Shown: one piece after another, positions 17,315 through 25,526 of the stretch
Position numbering within the stretch: the first letter of the stretch is position 1
How the letters are laid out: each line of letters opens with the position of its first letter
Assembly (NCBI GenBank): GCA_902618175.1
Contig: CACMZN010000014.1
Location: 1 to 47,480 of the forward strand
DNA length: 47,480 nucleotides
Reading direction: 5' to 3'
Source: an uncultured Verrucomicrobiota bacterium
GTDB lineage: Bacteria; Verrucomicrobiota; Verrucomicrobiia; Opitutales; Seribacteraceae
The notes under the pieces: model-generated
What the model saw: only the letters and a program-made list of their open reading frames with translations
The model's database searches: none
Told to the model about the DNA's origin: nothing
Program-made: the position numbers and the translations under genes

Positions 17315-18319
17315 TTAAAAGTTTAGAGACAGTCCATCGTAAGCCATGATTACTTTAGATGGATGAGAGCGGGGAGAGGGGGCGCCGGGAATGCCTGGTC
17401 TGGTGTCTCTGACGGCGATTTTGGAACGATCAAGAAACTTTTTCGTATGAGCGAGAAAATCTTCGATTTCATGATCACTTGAAGAGGGATCGTGATGGAA
17501 AATAGCCAACGTATCTACTTCTCCGCGCGCCGCTAGCTCCACTCCCATGATATTACTCGAATGTCCCCAATGCTCTCGAATGCTCATGGTTTGGGAATGG
17601 GTGTAGGGAGCGTCGAAAATCAACAGGTTGGCATTGCTTATAAAATCAACAAATGGATAGTTCTTGCAATGAGCAGAGTTCTTGTGTTCAGCATCAGTTG
17701 AGTATACTACGGATGAATCTCCCGAATCAACTCGATATCCGTAAGACAAACCCGGATGATCCTGCTCAATCAGACTGATGCGCGAATCGCAAACCTCAAT
17801 GATGTCACCAGGTGAGTGAGTGAAGAATTCAAAGTCAGCCTGAAAGGTTTCAAAGCTAATCGGGAAATAAGGCTTTTTCATCTGGTTTGCCAAAGTACGC
17901 TCGATGTTTCCGTGTCCGCCGTGAAAAATGATCTTGTTATTTGGAACATAAGCGGGAACAAAAAAGGGAATTCCCTGAATGTGATCGTAATGAAAATGAG
18001 AAAGAAAAATGTGAAAGGTTTTTCCTGACATTTCTCCTTTTTCGAGCATTTCCTTTCCAAGAACGCGCAATCCGGACCCTCCGTCAAAAATAAGATAATC
18101 ATCCGAACCAGTTTCTATCTGAACGCAAGGTGTGTTTCCTCCCCATGTGGCAGAATGATGAAAAGGAAGTTTATTCTCCACGAATTCTCGTATTTGACTT
18201 TCAGATCGAAGGTTTTTTCCGCGAGCGGCAAGCAGAGAGGCAACTACCTTTTCCTGAATTTCAAGCGCAGTTGGAGCAACGGGTACGGAACCTCTAGTTC
18301 CTTTGAAATGAACTTTCAT
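17315..18319 (-). CDS. Metallo-beta-lactamase-fold hydrolase
   Basis: A 334-aa metallohydrolase with the metal motif H108-F-H110-Y-D112-H113 in FLSHFHYDHIQGIPF, a later YSTDAEH (Asp bridging ligand region) and EHWGHSS. The N terminus MKVHFKGTRGSVPV and GGNTPCVQIETG are typical of the PhnP/RNase Z-like cyclic-phosphodiesterase branch. It could act on a cyclic phosphate or nucleic acid. Pairing with the DEDDy exonuclease (5-bp gap) makes a nucleotide or RNA-related role plausible, but this is inference. It has no signal peptide, so it is cytoplasmic. It diverges from pilT across 90 bp. Confidence 0.85.
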   Translation of the reverse strand: MKVHFKGTRGSVPVAPTALEIQEKVVASLLAARGKNLRSESQIREFVENKLPFHHSATWGGNTPCVQIETGSDDYLIFDGGSGLRVLGKEMLEKGEMSGKTFHIFLSHFHYDHIQGIPFFVPAYVPNNKIIFHGGHGNIERTLANQMKKPYFPISFETFQADFEFFTHSPGDIIEVCDSRISLIEQDHPGLSYGYRVDSGDSSVVYSTDAEHKNSAHCKNYPFVDFISNANLLIFDAPYTHSQTMSIREHWGHSSNIMGVELAARGEVDTLAIFHHDPSSSDHEIEDFLAHTKKFLDRSKIAVRDTRPGIPGAPSPRSHPSKVIMAYDGLSLNF

Positions 18320-18409
18320 TTAATATGCAGTCTAAATATCTCCTCCTTTAGTGAATCGATTGCAATCCAATTTTCCAATCGAAGAAATTCGTTCCGCAGG
18401 AAAATTCAT

Positions 18410-19603
18410 ATGTCTAAGCTTGAAGAATTTGTCTGCAGAGATCATTTTCTCATCATGTCCGAGCAATACGACCTTAATCAACCGATCTATCAGGTTGGGC
18501 AAACTTCAATGAGTTTTGCTCAAATATTGAGTTATTTTGTGGATCCATCATATAAAAAAGGAAACCTTTCGAGAATTTCAGACTTGCACGTCAAGACCGG
18601 CCGTCCAGTAAGTTTTAGAATTGATGACGATCTTACCCCCATTCCAGAGGGAGCAGGGGTCAGCGATGAAGTGATTCGATACATGCTTGGAATCGTATTG
18701 AGCGAAAAGCACTTTGCAATAGCTCTTAATGAGGATGAGTCAGAAGACGTTGACACCGCTTATGAATGGAAGGAGCAAGAAGTTAATTTCCGTATTAATG
18801 TTTTTAGGGACAGGGATGGATTTGCGTTTGTGATGAGGGTCTTGGCTTCGAACATTCCAACCATTCAGGAAGTCGGTTTGCCTTCCGAAAAAATTTGGCA
18901 GGATATTACTCAGCTAAAAAGAGGCTTAGTGCTTGTCACGGGAGTTACAGGAAGTGGAAAATCCACCACCATTTCTGCTCTCATCAATCACATCAACTTA
19001 TATCGCAAAACCAGAATCATAACTTTGGAGGATCCGGTCGAGTTTTTATTCAAAAGCGAGGCATCAATGGTTTCTCAAAGGCAAGTTGGACAGGACGTGC
19101 CAACTTTTTCGAACGGATTGAGAAGTGCTCTTAGAGAAAATCCAGATGTTATTTTCGTTGGCGAGATCAGGGATACGGAGACGGCTTCATTGGCCTTGAG
19201 CGCAGCTGAAACCGGCCATTTGGTTTTCTCGACCTTGCACACCCGCGATGCCAAAGGTGCTTTAAGCAGGATTGTGGATATGTTCCCGGCAGAACAGACC
19301 AAGAGCCTCTGTCTTCAACTTTCCTTTAGCCTATCTTTCGTTCTTAGTCAGAAACTGGTGCCTAGGGCAGATGACAACGGAAGAATTCTAGCCATGGAAG
19401 TGCTCAAAAACATTCCAGCCTTAGGAAATTTGATTAGGACGGGAAATTGGCAACAAGTTTACTCAACAATGGAAACTCAATCGAAGGAGGGGATGATGAC
19501 GATGGAACAGCATCTTTTGCATTTGTACCAGCATGGAGTAATCTCCAAGGAGTCTGCAATAACCTACACGAATGAAGCCAGTATCATTGAGCGGTTGGGC
19601 TAG
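18410..19603 (+). CDS. pilT: Type IV pilus retraction-type ATPase (PilT/PilU family)
   Basis: A 397-aa hexameric secretion ATPase that should drive pilus retraction at the inner membrane. Motifs in order: Walker A GVTGSGKST (178-186), Asp box IITLEDPVEF (about 203-212), Walker B DVIFVGEIRD (about 246-255) and His box AETGHLVFSTLHT (266-278). NLIRTGNWQQVYSTM near the C terminus resembles the PilT-specific NLIRE region. PilT versus PilU cannot be settled. The open frame runs to 18155, antisense to the metallo-beta-lactamase gene. The ATG at 18410 is chosen because AGGAAAA lies about 6-8 bp upstream, one of the few good Shine-Dalgarno sequences here. A second ATG at 18455 is possible. Confidence 0.9.
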   Translation: MSKLEEFVCRDHFLIMSEQYDLNQPIYQVGQTSMSFAQILSYFVDPSYKKGNLSRISDLHVKTGRPVSFRIDDDLTPIPEGAGVSDEVIRYMLGIVLSEKHFAIALNEDESEDVDTAYEWKEQEVNFRINVFRDRDGFAFVMRVLASNIPTIQEVGLPSEKIWQDITQLKRGLVLVTGVTGSGKSTTISALINHINLYRKTRIITLEDPVEFLFKSEASMVSQRQVGQDVPTFSNGLRSALRENPDVIFVGEIRDTETASLALSAAETGHLVFSTLHTRDAKGALSRIVDMFPAEQTKSLCLQLSFSLSFVLSQKLVPRADDNGRILAMEVLKNIPALGNLIRTGNWQQVYSTMETQSKEGMMTMEQHLLHLYQHGVISKESAITYTNEASIIERLG

Positions 19604-19644
19604 TCCAAATTATTTAAGAAAGCGAGATCTTGCCTTGTGAACCG

Positions 19645-20262
19645 ATGAAAAAAACAGGACTCCATTCTCCCCTCAATTTTATACGCAAACAAATGCGGAA
19701 GCACCCCAAGGAGATATTCGCGTATGGAATTGCGATCCTAGCTGTGGCGATGGTTTCCCTTGCTCAATCCCCATCAAAAGATCATAAGCCTAATTCGGAT
19801 CAATCAGCAAAGGAAGGAAAACTTAATATCGTGCATAAGACTGAGGAGGAATGGAAGAAAATTCTAACGCCCGAACAATACCGGATTCTTCGAAAAGCGG
19901 GCACCGAGAGACCCAACGGTGAAGTCTATCGTGAATTCAAGAAACAAGGAGCAGGAACTTATTTTTGCGCAGGTTGCGATGCGGAACTTTTTTCATCCAA
20001 GGAAAAATTCGATTCACGTTGCGGTTGGCCTTCTTTTTTTGATCCCTCGATGGCAAAAAACGTCAAGACTTCCGTGGATTATCTTCTGGGTTATCCCCGA
20101 ACCGAGGTCCTATGCGCTGTCTGCGGAGGTCATCTTGGACATGTATTTACTGGAGAGGGTTTCGACACTCCTACCGACAAGAGATATTGCATTAATGGAA
20201 CCATATTGAAATTTGTTCCCGCCGAAAAGGAAACCAATATGGAAAAAAGGGAAAGCCAGTGA
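19645..20262 (+). CDS. msrB: Peptide-methionine (R)-S-oxide reductase, membrane-anchored
   Basis: A 205-aa protein whose C-terminal 140 residues are a complete MsrB, which reduces the R form of methionine sulfoxide. Zinc cysteines are C108/C111 (CAGC) and C157/C160 (CAVC). The catalytic cysteine is C182 in RYCINGTILKF, and C126 in DSRCGWPSF is at the usual resolving-cysteine position. The N terminus has one hydrophobic helix (about 25-41) that would export or anchor the enzyme in the periplasm, pointing to repair of oxidised envelope proteins. The frame opens at a TTG (19630), but the ATG at 19645 is preferred. It follows pilT by 41 bp. Confidence 0.93.
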   Translation: MKKTGLHSPLNFIRKQMRKHPKEIFAYGIAILAVAMVSLAQSPSKDHKPNSDQSAKEGKLNIVHKTEEEWKKILTPEQYRILRKAGTERPNGEVYREFKKQGAGTYFCAGCDAELFSSKEKFDSRCGWPSFFDPSMAKNVKTSVDYLLGYPRTEVLCAVCGGHLGHVFTGEGFDTPTDKRYCINGTILKFVPAEKETNMEKRESQ

Positions 20263-20358
20263 TTTTCGTCTCCTTGACAAAATCAACCAAGTTGATTGAT
20301 GGTCATATCCATCTTTTGAAAATGTTGAAATTGTCGCTTCTTAAAAAGACATGAATTT

Positions 20359-21339
20359 ATGATTTCCATTTTTCCCATGGGAATTGCCTGTTTATCTGTC
20401 ATTTTTTTGCTGGAAACCGTCCCCTTTCAAACTTCACCGAAGCTAGAAAATAGTGTATTGCAAGTAGTTATACCTCGATTTGGAGAAGACGGCAGACTCC
20501 TTTGGAAACTAGAGGCGGCGGAGGTAAAACCCTCAGGCAAAAATCTTTATTTGGCAAAAGAACCCATTCTTCAGGCGATTTCGGGAAGGGATCAAGTTAT
20601 GGAGGCCAAAAGCTCTCTTGGTTTATTTGATGTTGTAGAAGGTAAAGCCCATGGTAATGAACTGCTTAAGGTTCGAGGAAAAGGATTTCGCGCTCATGGA
20701 ATCAACTGGCTCTGGCAACAAAAAACGAGAGATGGTTTGCACCGGATGACTTTTCAAGATGAAGCGATTGTTAAATTTTCATTTGATCCTACTTCTGCCG
20801 ATGCCCATATCTCCCCAACCAACCATGAATCAACTGTAAACGAGACAAATTCTGCCGAACAAAATTCTTTCCCGAGGGAATCAAAACAAGAATCACTTGC
20901 CGAATCTGACTTCATCGAATTTATCGCCCTTAAGGAAGGAGGATACCGTTTCAGTCTTGACGGAAATGTTTCGATAAAAGGTGAAGATATTGAAATCTCC
21001 TGTTCACGCATGCAAATTTTTCTAACATCAGATCAGAATGAAAGTTCTGATCAAATTGGAAAAATCAAGGAGATCCAAGCTTTTGATTCCATTGTCCTCA
21101 AGCAACCTGGCCGTATTTGCCATGCAGACACATTGTCCTTTGATGGACAATTAGGAAATTTCATACTTTATGGAAATGCCAAGGTCGTAGACGATCAATG
21201 GGGAACTGCGGTGGGAGAGAAGATAATTTTGGAAAAGGGAAGAAGAAGAGCAAGAATCCTAAAAGCCAACGAAAAACGTCCCCGGCTCAGTTTTCCTGCC
21301 ATTAATGACCTTTTGTATCCTTTTTCCAAAAAAAAGTAA
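20359..21339 (+). CDS. LPS-transport protein with LptC-like and LptA/OstA-like halves
   Basis: A 326-aa exported protein (hydrophobic N terminus, about 5-25). Residues about 30-150 resemble LptC (VVIPRFGEDGRLLWKLEA, AKEPILQAI, FRAHGINW). After a low-complexity linker (about 150-185), residues about 190-310 resemble the OstA/LptA beta-jellyroll (FSLDGNVSIKGEDIEISCSR, ICHADTLSFD, FILYGNAKVVD). Sequence similarity is weak and the assignment leans on context: lptB starts 1 bp after its stop and hprK follows, the same order as lptC-lptA-lptB in many Gram-negatives. It should bridge LPS from the inner-membrane extractor across the periplasm. The 96-bp upstream gap shows no clear promoter. Confidence 0.75.
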   Translation: MISIFPMGIACLSVIFLLETVPFQTSPKLENSVLQVVIPRFGEDGRLLWKLEAAEVKPSGKNLYLAKEPILQAISGRDQVMEAKSSLGLFDVVEGKAHGNELLKVRGKGFRAHGINWLWQQKTRDGLHRMTFQDEAIVKFSFDPTSADAHISPTNHESTVNETNSAEQNSFPRESKQESLAESDFIEFIALKEGGYRFSLDGNVSIKGEDIEISCSRMQIFLTSDQNESSDQIGKIKEIQAFDSIVLKQPGRICHADTLSFDGQLGNFILYGNAKVVDDQWGTAVGEKIILEKGRRRARILKANEKRPRLSFPAINDLLYPFSKKK

Positions 21340-21340
21340 A

Positions 21341-22081
21341 ATGACCGAAAATAAAAGATCAAACCACCTGATTATTTCTGACATAGTAAAGAGATATGGG
21401 CGGAAAGAAACTGTGAGAGGCGTAACCATTGAAGCATTTGGAGGAGAAATCGTAGGTTTGCTGGGTCCGAATGGTGCTGGAAAGACAACCACATTTTCTA
21501 TCGTGGCAGGATTTGTCTCTCCAACCTCCGGTAACATCTTATTGAACGGAAAGAACATCACAAATTTAGCTCCACATGAAAGAGCTAGAAAAGGATTAGT
21601 TTACTTACCTCAAGAACCCTCAGTCTTTGGCAAGTTGACGGTTGAAGACAACATTCGAGCTATTGTTCAAAACCTAAGCTTTTCCAAAGAGGAGGGAGAA
21701 GTCATAGTAAGGCAAAGGCTTGAGGAGTTGAAGCTTTCCCATCTTGCTGGACAGAAAGCACATTCCTTGAGTGGAGGGGAAAGAAGAAGACTCGAAATAA
21801 CTAGAGCCTTGATTCTGAAACCTGATTTCCTTCTCCTCGACGAGCCTTTCAGTGGAGTTGATCCGATCAGCGTAAGTGAAGTGATCAAAATAATGGTTGA
21901 TCTTAAGGGCAGGGGGATGGGAATCTTCGTTACTGATCACAATGTCAGGGAAACACTCCGAACGGTTGACCGAGCCTATCTACTTTTTGAAGGAAAAGTC
22001 CTTGTTGAAGGCAATTCCGAATCTCTGCTTTCCAATCCAGCTGCTAAAGAGAAGTATCTTGGACAGGATTTCATTGCCTAA
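21341..22081 (+). CDS. lptB: LPS export ABC transporter ATP-binding protein
   Basis: A 246-aa single-domain ABC ATPase matching LptB, the cytoplasmic motor that extracts LPS through LptFG. Walker A is GPNGAGKTT (42-50), the signature LSGGERRRLEITRAL, and Walker B FLLLDEPFSGVDPISV. GLVYLPQEPSVFGKLTVEDNI and VTDHNVRETLRTVDRAYLL are characteristic LptB blocks. The open frame reaches 21305, inside the upstream gene. The ATG at 21341, directly after that gene's TAA, gives the normal N terminus. It lies between the LptC/A-like gene and hprK (21-bp gap). The LptFG permease genes are not in this window. Confidence 0.95.
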   Translation: MTENKRSNHLIISDIVKRYGRKETVRGVTIEAFGGEIVGLLGPNGAGKTTTFSIVAGFVSPTSGNILLNGKNITNLAPHERARKGLVYLPQEPSVFGKLTVEDNIRAIVQNLSFSKEEGEVIVRQRLEELKLSHLAGQKAHSLSGGERRRLEITRALILKPDFLLLDEPFSGVDPISVSEVIKIMVDLKGRGMGIFVTDHNVRETLRTVDRAYLLFEGKVLVEGNSESLLSNPAAKEKYLGQDFIA

Positions 22082-22102
22082 TTATTAGAAAGATCGATCG
22101 AA

Positions 22103-23068
22103 ATGACTTCATCCCAAATGCCTATCCCTCCATCTATTGAAAGTATCGCAGTCAAAGAATTTTTCAATGATTTCGGAGAACAACTTAGACTGAGGTTGGT
22201 CACAAATCCTAAGACCCTGTCCCGAAGCACCATCCGGGAAAGAAGCGTAAACCGTCCAGCTTTGGCTGTCACCGGTTACTTCAAGTACTTCGCTCATAAA
22301 CGAATTCAATTGTTCGGAGCTGGCGAAATGGCTTTTTTCAGAGAGCAGTCTGCTCAACGACAGGCAAATGTCATTTCCGCCATGGCCGCAAAGAGAATAC
22401 CCTGCGTGGTCATATCGCGCAATCTTGCTCCCACTCCGGAGATGATCAGGATTTTAGAAAGAAGCGGAGTGCCTCTCTTCCGAACGACTCTTACTTCCAA
22501 AGCTTTTACAACCGAGGTGACGGTTCTCCTTGAGGAACGCTTTGCACCGCGAACATCATGCCACGGCACTCTCCTTGATATCAGAGGAATCGGAACGATG
22601 ATCCGCGGGGACAGTGGAGCGGGAAAAAGTGAGGCAGCCTTGGCATTGATTGAAAGAGGACATAGTTTGGTCGCGGATGACATCGTCAGGGTCAAGCTCT
22701 TAAGCGATCATTCTCCGGTCGGTTTTTGCGATGAAATGAGCAGGGGATTCATGGAATGCAGAGGAATAGGAATCATCAATGTGGAAGAACTTTTCGGAAT
22801 TCGCTTCGTGCGTTTGGAAAAGAGAATTGATCTTGTGGTTACTTTTTTGGAAGACTCGACTAATGCGGAGCCCGACCGAACTGGTTTGGAAAGAAAATCT
22901 TTTGAAATACTCGGAGCAAGCATACCCCATATGGAAATCCCGCTCCGCCCGGGACGGGATATGGCGAGGCTGGTTGAAGTGGCCGCAATGGTCCAGGCAG
23001 CACGCCAACTTGGACATGATTCCGCAACCGAATTCAATGAAAAATTACTTAAAAAGATGAATGGTTGA
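22103..23068 (+). CDS. hprK: HPr kinase/phosphorylase
   Basis: A 321-aa HprK, which phosphorylates and dephosphorylates Ser46 of HPr or its homologues to regulate carbon metabolism. The N-terminal domain (1-130) is followed by the kinase core: H154 in [10 protein letters not shown], the P-loop GDSGAGKSE (169-177), D192-D193 in VADDIVRV, and the family signature [15 protein letters not shown] (217-231). [10 protein letters not shown]-like sequence ([16 protein letters not shown]) closes the core. No ptsH or ptsI is in the window. Its place after lptB is common in Gram-negatives. The following 421 bp before dnaA contain no gene. Confidence 0.95.
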   Translation: MTSSQMPIPPSIESIAVKEFFNDFGEQLRLRLVTNPKTLSRSTIRERSVNRPALAVTGYFKYFAHKRIQLFGAGEMAFFREQSAQRQANVISAMAAKRIPCVVISRNLAPTPEMIRILERSGVPLFRTTLTSKAFTTEVTVLLEERFAPRTSCHGTLLDIRGIGTMIRGDSGAGKSEAALALIERGHSLVADDIVRVKLLSDHSPVGFCDEMSRGFMECRGIGIINVEELFGIRFVRLEKRIDLVVTFLEDSTNAEPDRTGLERKSFEILGASIPHMEIPLRPGRDMARLVEVAAMVQAARQLGHDSATEFNEKLLKKMNG

Positions 23069-23206
23069 AGATTTATGACAGTTCGCATTGGAATTTCATA
23101 TCGTCTAAGTATCGAAATATCAGGGGGCTGTGCAAAGGAGCCAAAAACACCAATCTGGCAACTAAAAAAAGTAAAGAAACTTATGGACCCAACCATGTCA
23201 ATAACT

Positions 23207-23215
23207 TGTGGAAAA
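23207..23215 (-). promoter_or_regulatory. DnaA box-like site (one mismatch)
   Basis: On the minus strand this reads TTTTCCACA, one base from TTATCCACA. It lies 282 bp before the dnaA start, on the hprK side of the AT-rich tract. Confidence 0.4.
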
Positions 23216-23417
23216 GTTTCCTTTGTTTCAAAAATTTTTTTCTTGGTTTAGAGGAGAATATTCTTCAGAAAGATAACATCAATTTGTAACAAAACTTCAC
23301 AATCTCCCTTCTCGAATCTTTTGATAATTTTATTTAAATCTTTATTATACAATTGGATACGCAATTTTAAATGGTATTCGTTCACAGTATTGAATGTAAA
23401 TTTATTTCGCTTCCAAT

Positions 23418-23426
23418 TTTTTCACA
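23418..23426 (+). promoter_or_regulatory. DnaA box-like site (one mismatch)
   Basis: Reads TTTTTCACA, one base from TTATTCACA. It lies on the dnaA side of the AT-rich tract, 63 bp before the dnaA start. Confidence 0.4.
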
Positions 23427-23466
23427 AAGTGTTCGTATTGGGTAAATTCGGTCTTCTTCGACTAGT

Positions 23467-23475
23467 TGTGAATAA
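23467..23475 (-). promoter_or_regulatory. Exact DnaA box (TTATTCACA) just upstream of dnaA
   Basis: The minus strand reads TTATTCACA, an exact match to the TTATNCACA consensus, 14 bp before the dnaA ATG. It overlaps a possible -10 element TAAAAT (23473-23478), so DnaA bound here would be expected to repress its own gene, as known in several bacteria. Confidence 0.55.
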
Positions 23476-23489
23476 AATTTAAACTTTTC

Positions 23490-24887
23490 ATGTCACTGAC
23501 AACTTCATCACCCGAAACCTTTTGGAATTCACTCCGTGAACACTTGCTGGATGTGATTCCTGCCGACACCTTTCGAGTATGGTTCGACAACATGCGTGTG
23601 GGTCGTTTGGATCAAGACGGTTGTGAGTTGATTACACCTAATGAATTCTCAGCCATTTGGATTAGAGACAACTATCTTGATGTCATCAAACAAGAAGCGG
23701 ATCGATTGGTCGGTCGACCTTTTACTGTCGAATTGTTGGGTGATCTGGGTGAAGAGACACAGAGTGATTCACAGGAAAATGACCGTTTCACTCATCAACA
23801 AAACAACCCCAAGAAGTCTTCTCCTCGAATTTCCGGTCCAGCTCTTCAGGGACGCTCTTTGGGAATCAACCCAAAAAACACCTTTTCAAATTTCATAGTT
23901 GGGGGAGGTAGCGAGCTTGCTCATGCCGCATGCATAGCTGTGTCCAATGCTCCCGCACATGCCTACAATCCACTTTTCTTATATGGTGACACCGGTTTGG
24001 GCAAAACTCATCTCATGCATGCAGTTGCCCATCAGGCACTCAATCGAAATCCTTCTTGCAGGATTACCTATGTGTCCTGTGAAAAGTTCACCAACGAGTT
24101 CATCAGGGCAATTCAGGAGAACAACTTGACGAAATTTAGGTCTCGTTATCGCAGCGTAGATTATCTGCTGATTGACGACATTCAATTTCTAGCCGGAAAA
24201 GAACGAATTCAAGAAGAATTCTTTCATACCTTCAACGACATTTATGAATCACAACGCCAGATTTTTCTCACTTCAGACCGACCTGCTGGCGAAATAGATA
24301 AAATAGAAAGCCGCTTGCTATCAAGATTCCAATGGGGATTGGTAACCGACATTCAGGCTCCGGATCTTGAGACTAGGGTTGCGATTCTTTCCCGCAAGGC
24401 AGATGCGATGGGTATTTCCGTCGAACCAGAGATCATTGAATTCCTTGCGAAAAATATTTCCCGCAATGTTCGAAGAATGGAAGGTGCTCTTACTCGCGTA
24501 GCTGGTTATGTTGGATTAACCAGAAAAAAAGCCGACTTGGATACGGTACAGCGTTTACTGAGAGACATCCTTCGTGAAGAAAACTTGAGTCGCATCACCA
24601 TGGAAACCATCCAGAAGAAGGTGGTTGACTATTACCATCTGCGGATGGCCGACATGCTATCTCGTCGTCGTCCGGCCAACATTGCCTTTCCGAGACAAGT
24701 AGCCATGTATTTGTCTCGCATGCTTACGGAACATTCACTACAGGAAATTGGGAGTGCCTTTGGTGGGAGGGACCATGGAACCGTCATTCATGCATGCAAA
24801 ACGGTTGAAAATATGATGGATCAAGATTCTTCCATAAAACATTCAGTTGAATTTCTCAACGAACAGTTGTCACAATCAATGGAATAA
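23490..24887 (+). CDS. dnaA: Chromosomal replication initiator protein DnaA
   Basis: A full-length 465-aa DnaA that binds DnaA boxes and opens the origin. Domain I is at about 5-80 (FWNSLREHLLDVIPADTFRVW), with a linker at 85-125. The AAA+ domain starts at NPKNTFSNFIVG, with Walker A GDTGLGKT (166-173), Walker B LLIDDIQF (226-233) and sensor I FLTSDRPAGEI. Domain IV ends with the DNA-binding signature GGRDHGTVIHA (425-435). The gene is preceded by a DnaA-box-bearing gap and flanked by hprK rather than by dnaN, recF or gyrB, so the classical dnaA-dnaN order is absent here. Confidence 0.98.
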   Translation: MSLTTSSPETFWNSLREHLLDVIPADTFRVWFDNMRVGRLDQDGCELITPNEFSAIWIRDNYLDVIKQEADRLVGRPFTVELLGDLGEETQSDSQENDRFTHQQNNPKKSSPRISGPALQGRSLGINPKNTFSNFIVGGGSELAHAACIAVSNAPAHAYNPLFLYGDTGLGKTHLMHAVAHQALNRNPSCRITYVSCEKFTNEFIRAIQENNLTKFRSRYRSVDYLLIDDIQFLAGKERIQEEFFHTFNDIYESQRQIFLTSDRPAGEIDKIESRLLSRFQWGLVTDIQAPDLETRVAILSRKADAMGISVEPEIIEFLAKNISRNVRRMEGALTRVAGYVGLTRKKADLDTVQRLLRDILREENLSRITMETIQKKVVDYYHLRMADMLSRRRPANIAFPRQVAMYLSRMLTEHSLQEIGSAFGGRDHGTVIHACKTVENMMDQDSSIKHSVEFLNEQLSQSME

Positions 24888-24962
24888 GTTTTTGATTGGG
24901 CGAATCGACTTTGATTTTTTCCAAACTTGTAATCTTGGGAAATTTCACTACGAAACATTTGC

Positions 24963-25499
24963 ATGAACATTTCAGATTACCTCGATCCGATAGATTCTAC
25001 TTCTCCGAGTTCCCAAGAACACGACAGTCAATGTAGCCCTAAAACACAACCAGACGACCAGCAAAAGCGTGAAATTGCCGGGTGGGTGGCAGATGGAATG
25101 GGATTGTCCGAAGTACAGAAAAAAATCAACCAAGACTTTGGTTTGGTCATGACCTACATGGACGTACGGTTTCTTGTGGATGACCTCGATCTTACTCTGA
25201 CAGACAAAGTGGAGGAAAAACCTAATGATCCCAAGGATGACACAGGAGATACTTTGTCCTCTCCAAATGACCCCTTGACTCAGGAAGGGGTAACGGTTGA
25301 ATTGGATACGGTTAATCCGCCTGGTGCAATGGCAAGTGGTTCCGTTACATTCTCTGATGGACAGCAGAAAAAATGGACATTGGATCAATTTGGTAGACTT
25401 GGACTTTCAGGAGGTGAAGATGGATATAAACCAAGCGATGAGGATGTCGTTGAATTTCAAAAGCAACTTGACGGAGCGTTAAGGAACAAAGGATTTTAA
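24963..25499 (+). CDS. Small acidic protein of unknown function
   Basis: A 178-aa soluble, acidic protein without signal peptide. An N-terminal helical block (about 33-78: REIAGWVADGMGLSEVQKKI, then FGLVMTYMDVRFLVDDL) looks like a small helix-turn-helix-type fold. An acidic, Asp/Pro-rich linker follows (about 80-120), then a C-terminal block (about 123-178: GSVTFSDGQQKKWTLDQFGR, then GGEDGYKPSDEDVVEFQKQL). I recall similar proteins in Verrucomicrobiota but cannot name a characterised family. It follows dnaA by 75 bp on the same strand and could share its transcript. It converges with the caspase-like gene across 27 bp. Confidence 0.75.
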   Translation: MNISDYLDPIDSTSPSSQEHDSQCSPKTQPDDQQKREIAGWVADGMGLSEVQKKINQDFGLVMTYMDVRFLVDDLDLTLTDKVEEKPNDPKDDTGDTLSSPNDPLTQEGVTVELDTVNPPGAMASGSVTFSDGQQKKWTLDQFGRLGLSGGEDGYKPSDEDVVEFQKQLDGALRNKGF

Positions 25500-25526
25500 T
25501 TTTTTTGCCGACAGCCCAATGGCATT

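Larger units (their letters stand above)
23069..23489. other. AT-rich gene-free region before dnaA, candidate replication origin
   Basis: This is the only gene-free stretch over 300 bp in the window. In 23321-23400, 63 of 80 bases are A or T. Around it lie sequences matching the DnaA box TTATNCACA: one exact (23467-23475, minus strand) and two with a single mismatch (23207-23215 minus; 23418-23426 plus), with a weaker one at 23378-23386 (TCGTTCACA). The combination of boxes, AT-rich tract and dnaA immediately downstream fits oriC or a DnaA-autoregulated promoter. GC skew could not be computed. The short open frame at 23065-23289 has no recognisable features. Confidence 0.5.

Noticed and set aside
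18155-18409. N-terminal extension of the PilT frame
   Set aside because: It runs antisense through the start of the metallo-beta-lactamase gene and has no PilT-family residues; a good Shine-Dalgarno precedes the later ATG at 18410.
23065-23289. 74-codon open frame before dnaA
   Set aside because: It has no recognisable motif, lies in the AT-rich gap and overlaps the end of hprK; probably a chance frame in origin-like sequence.
25500-25526. Possible intrinsic terminator between the convergent genes (TGCC...GGCA then TTTTATTTT)
   Set aside because: The stem is only 4 bp with an 11-base loop, too weak to call.
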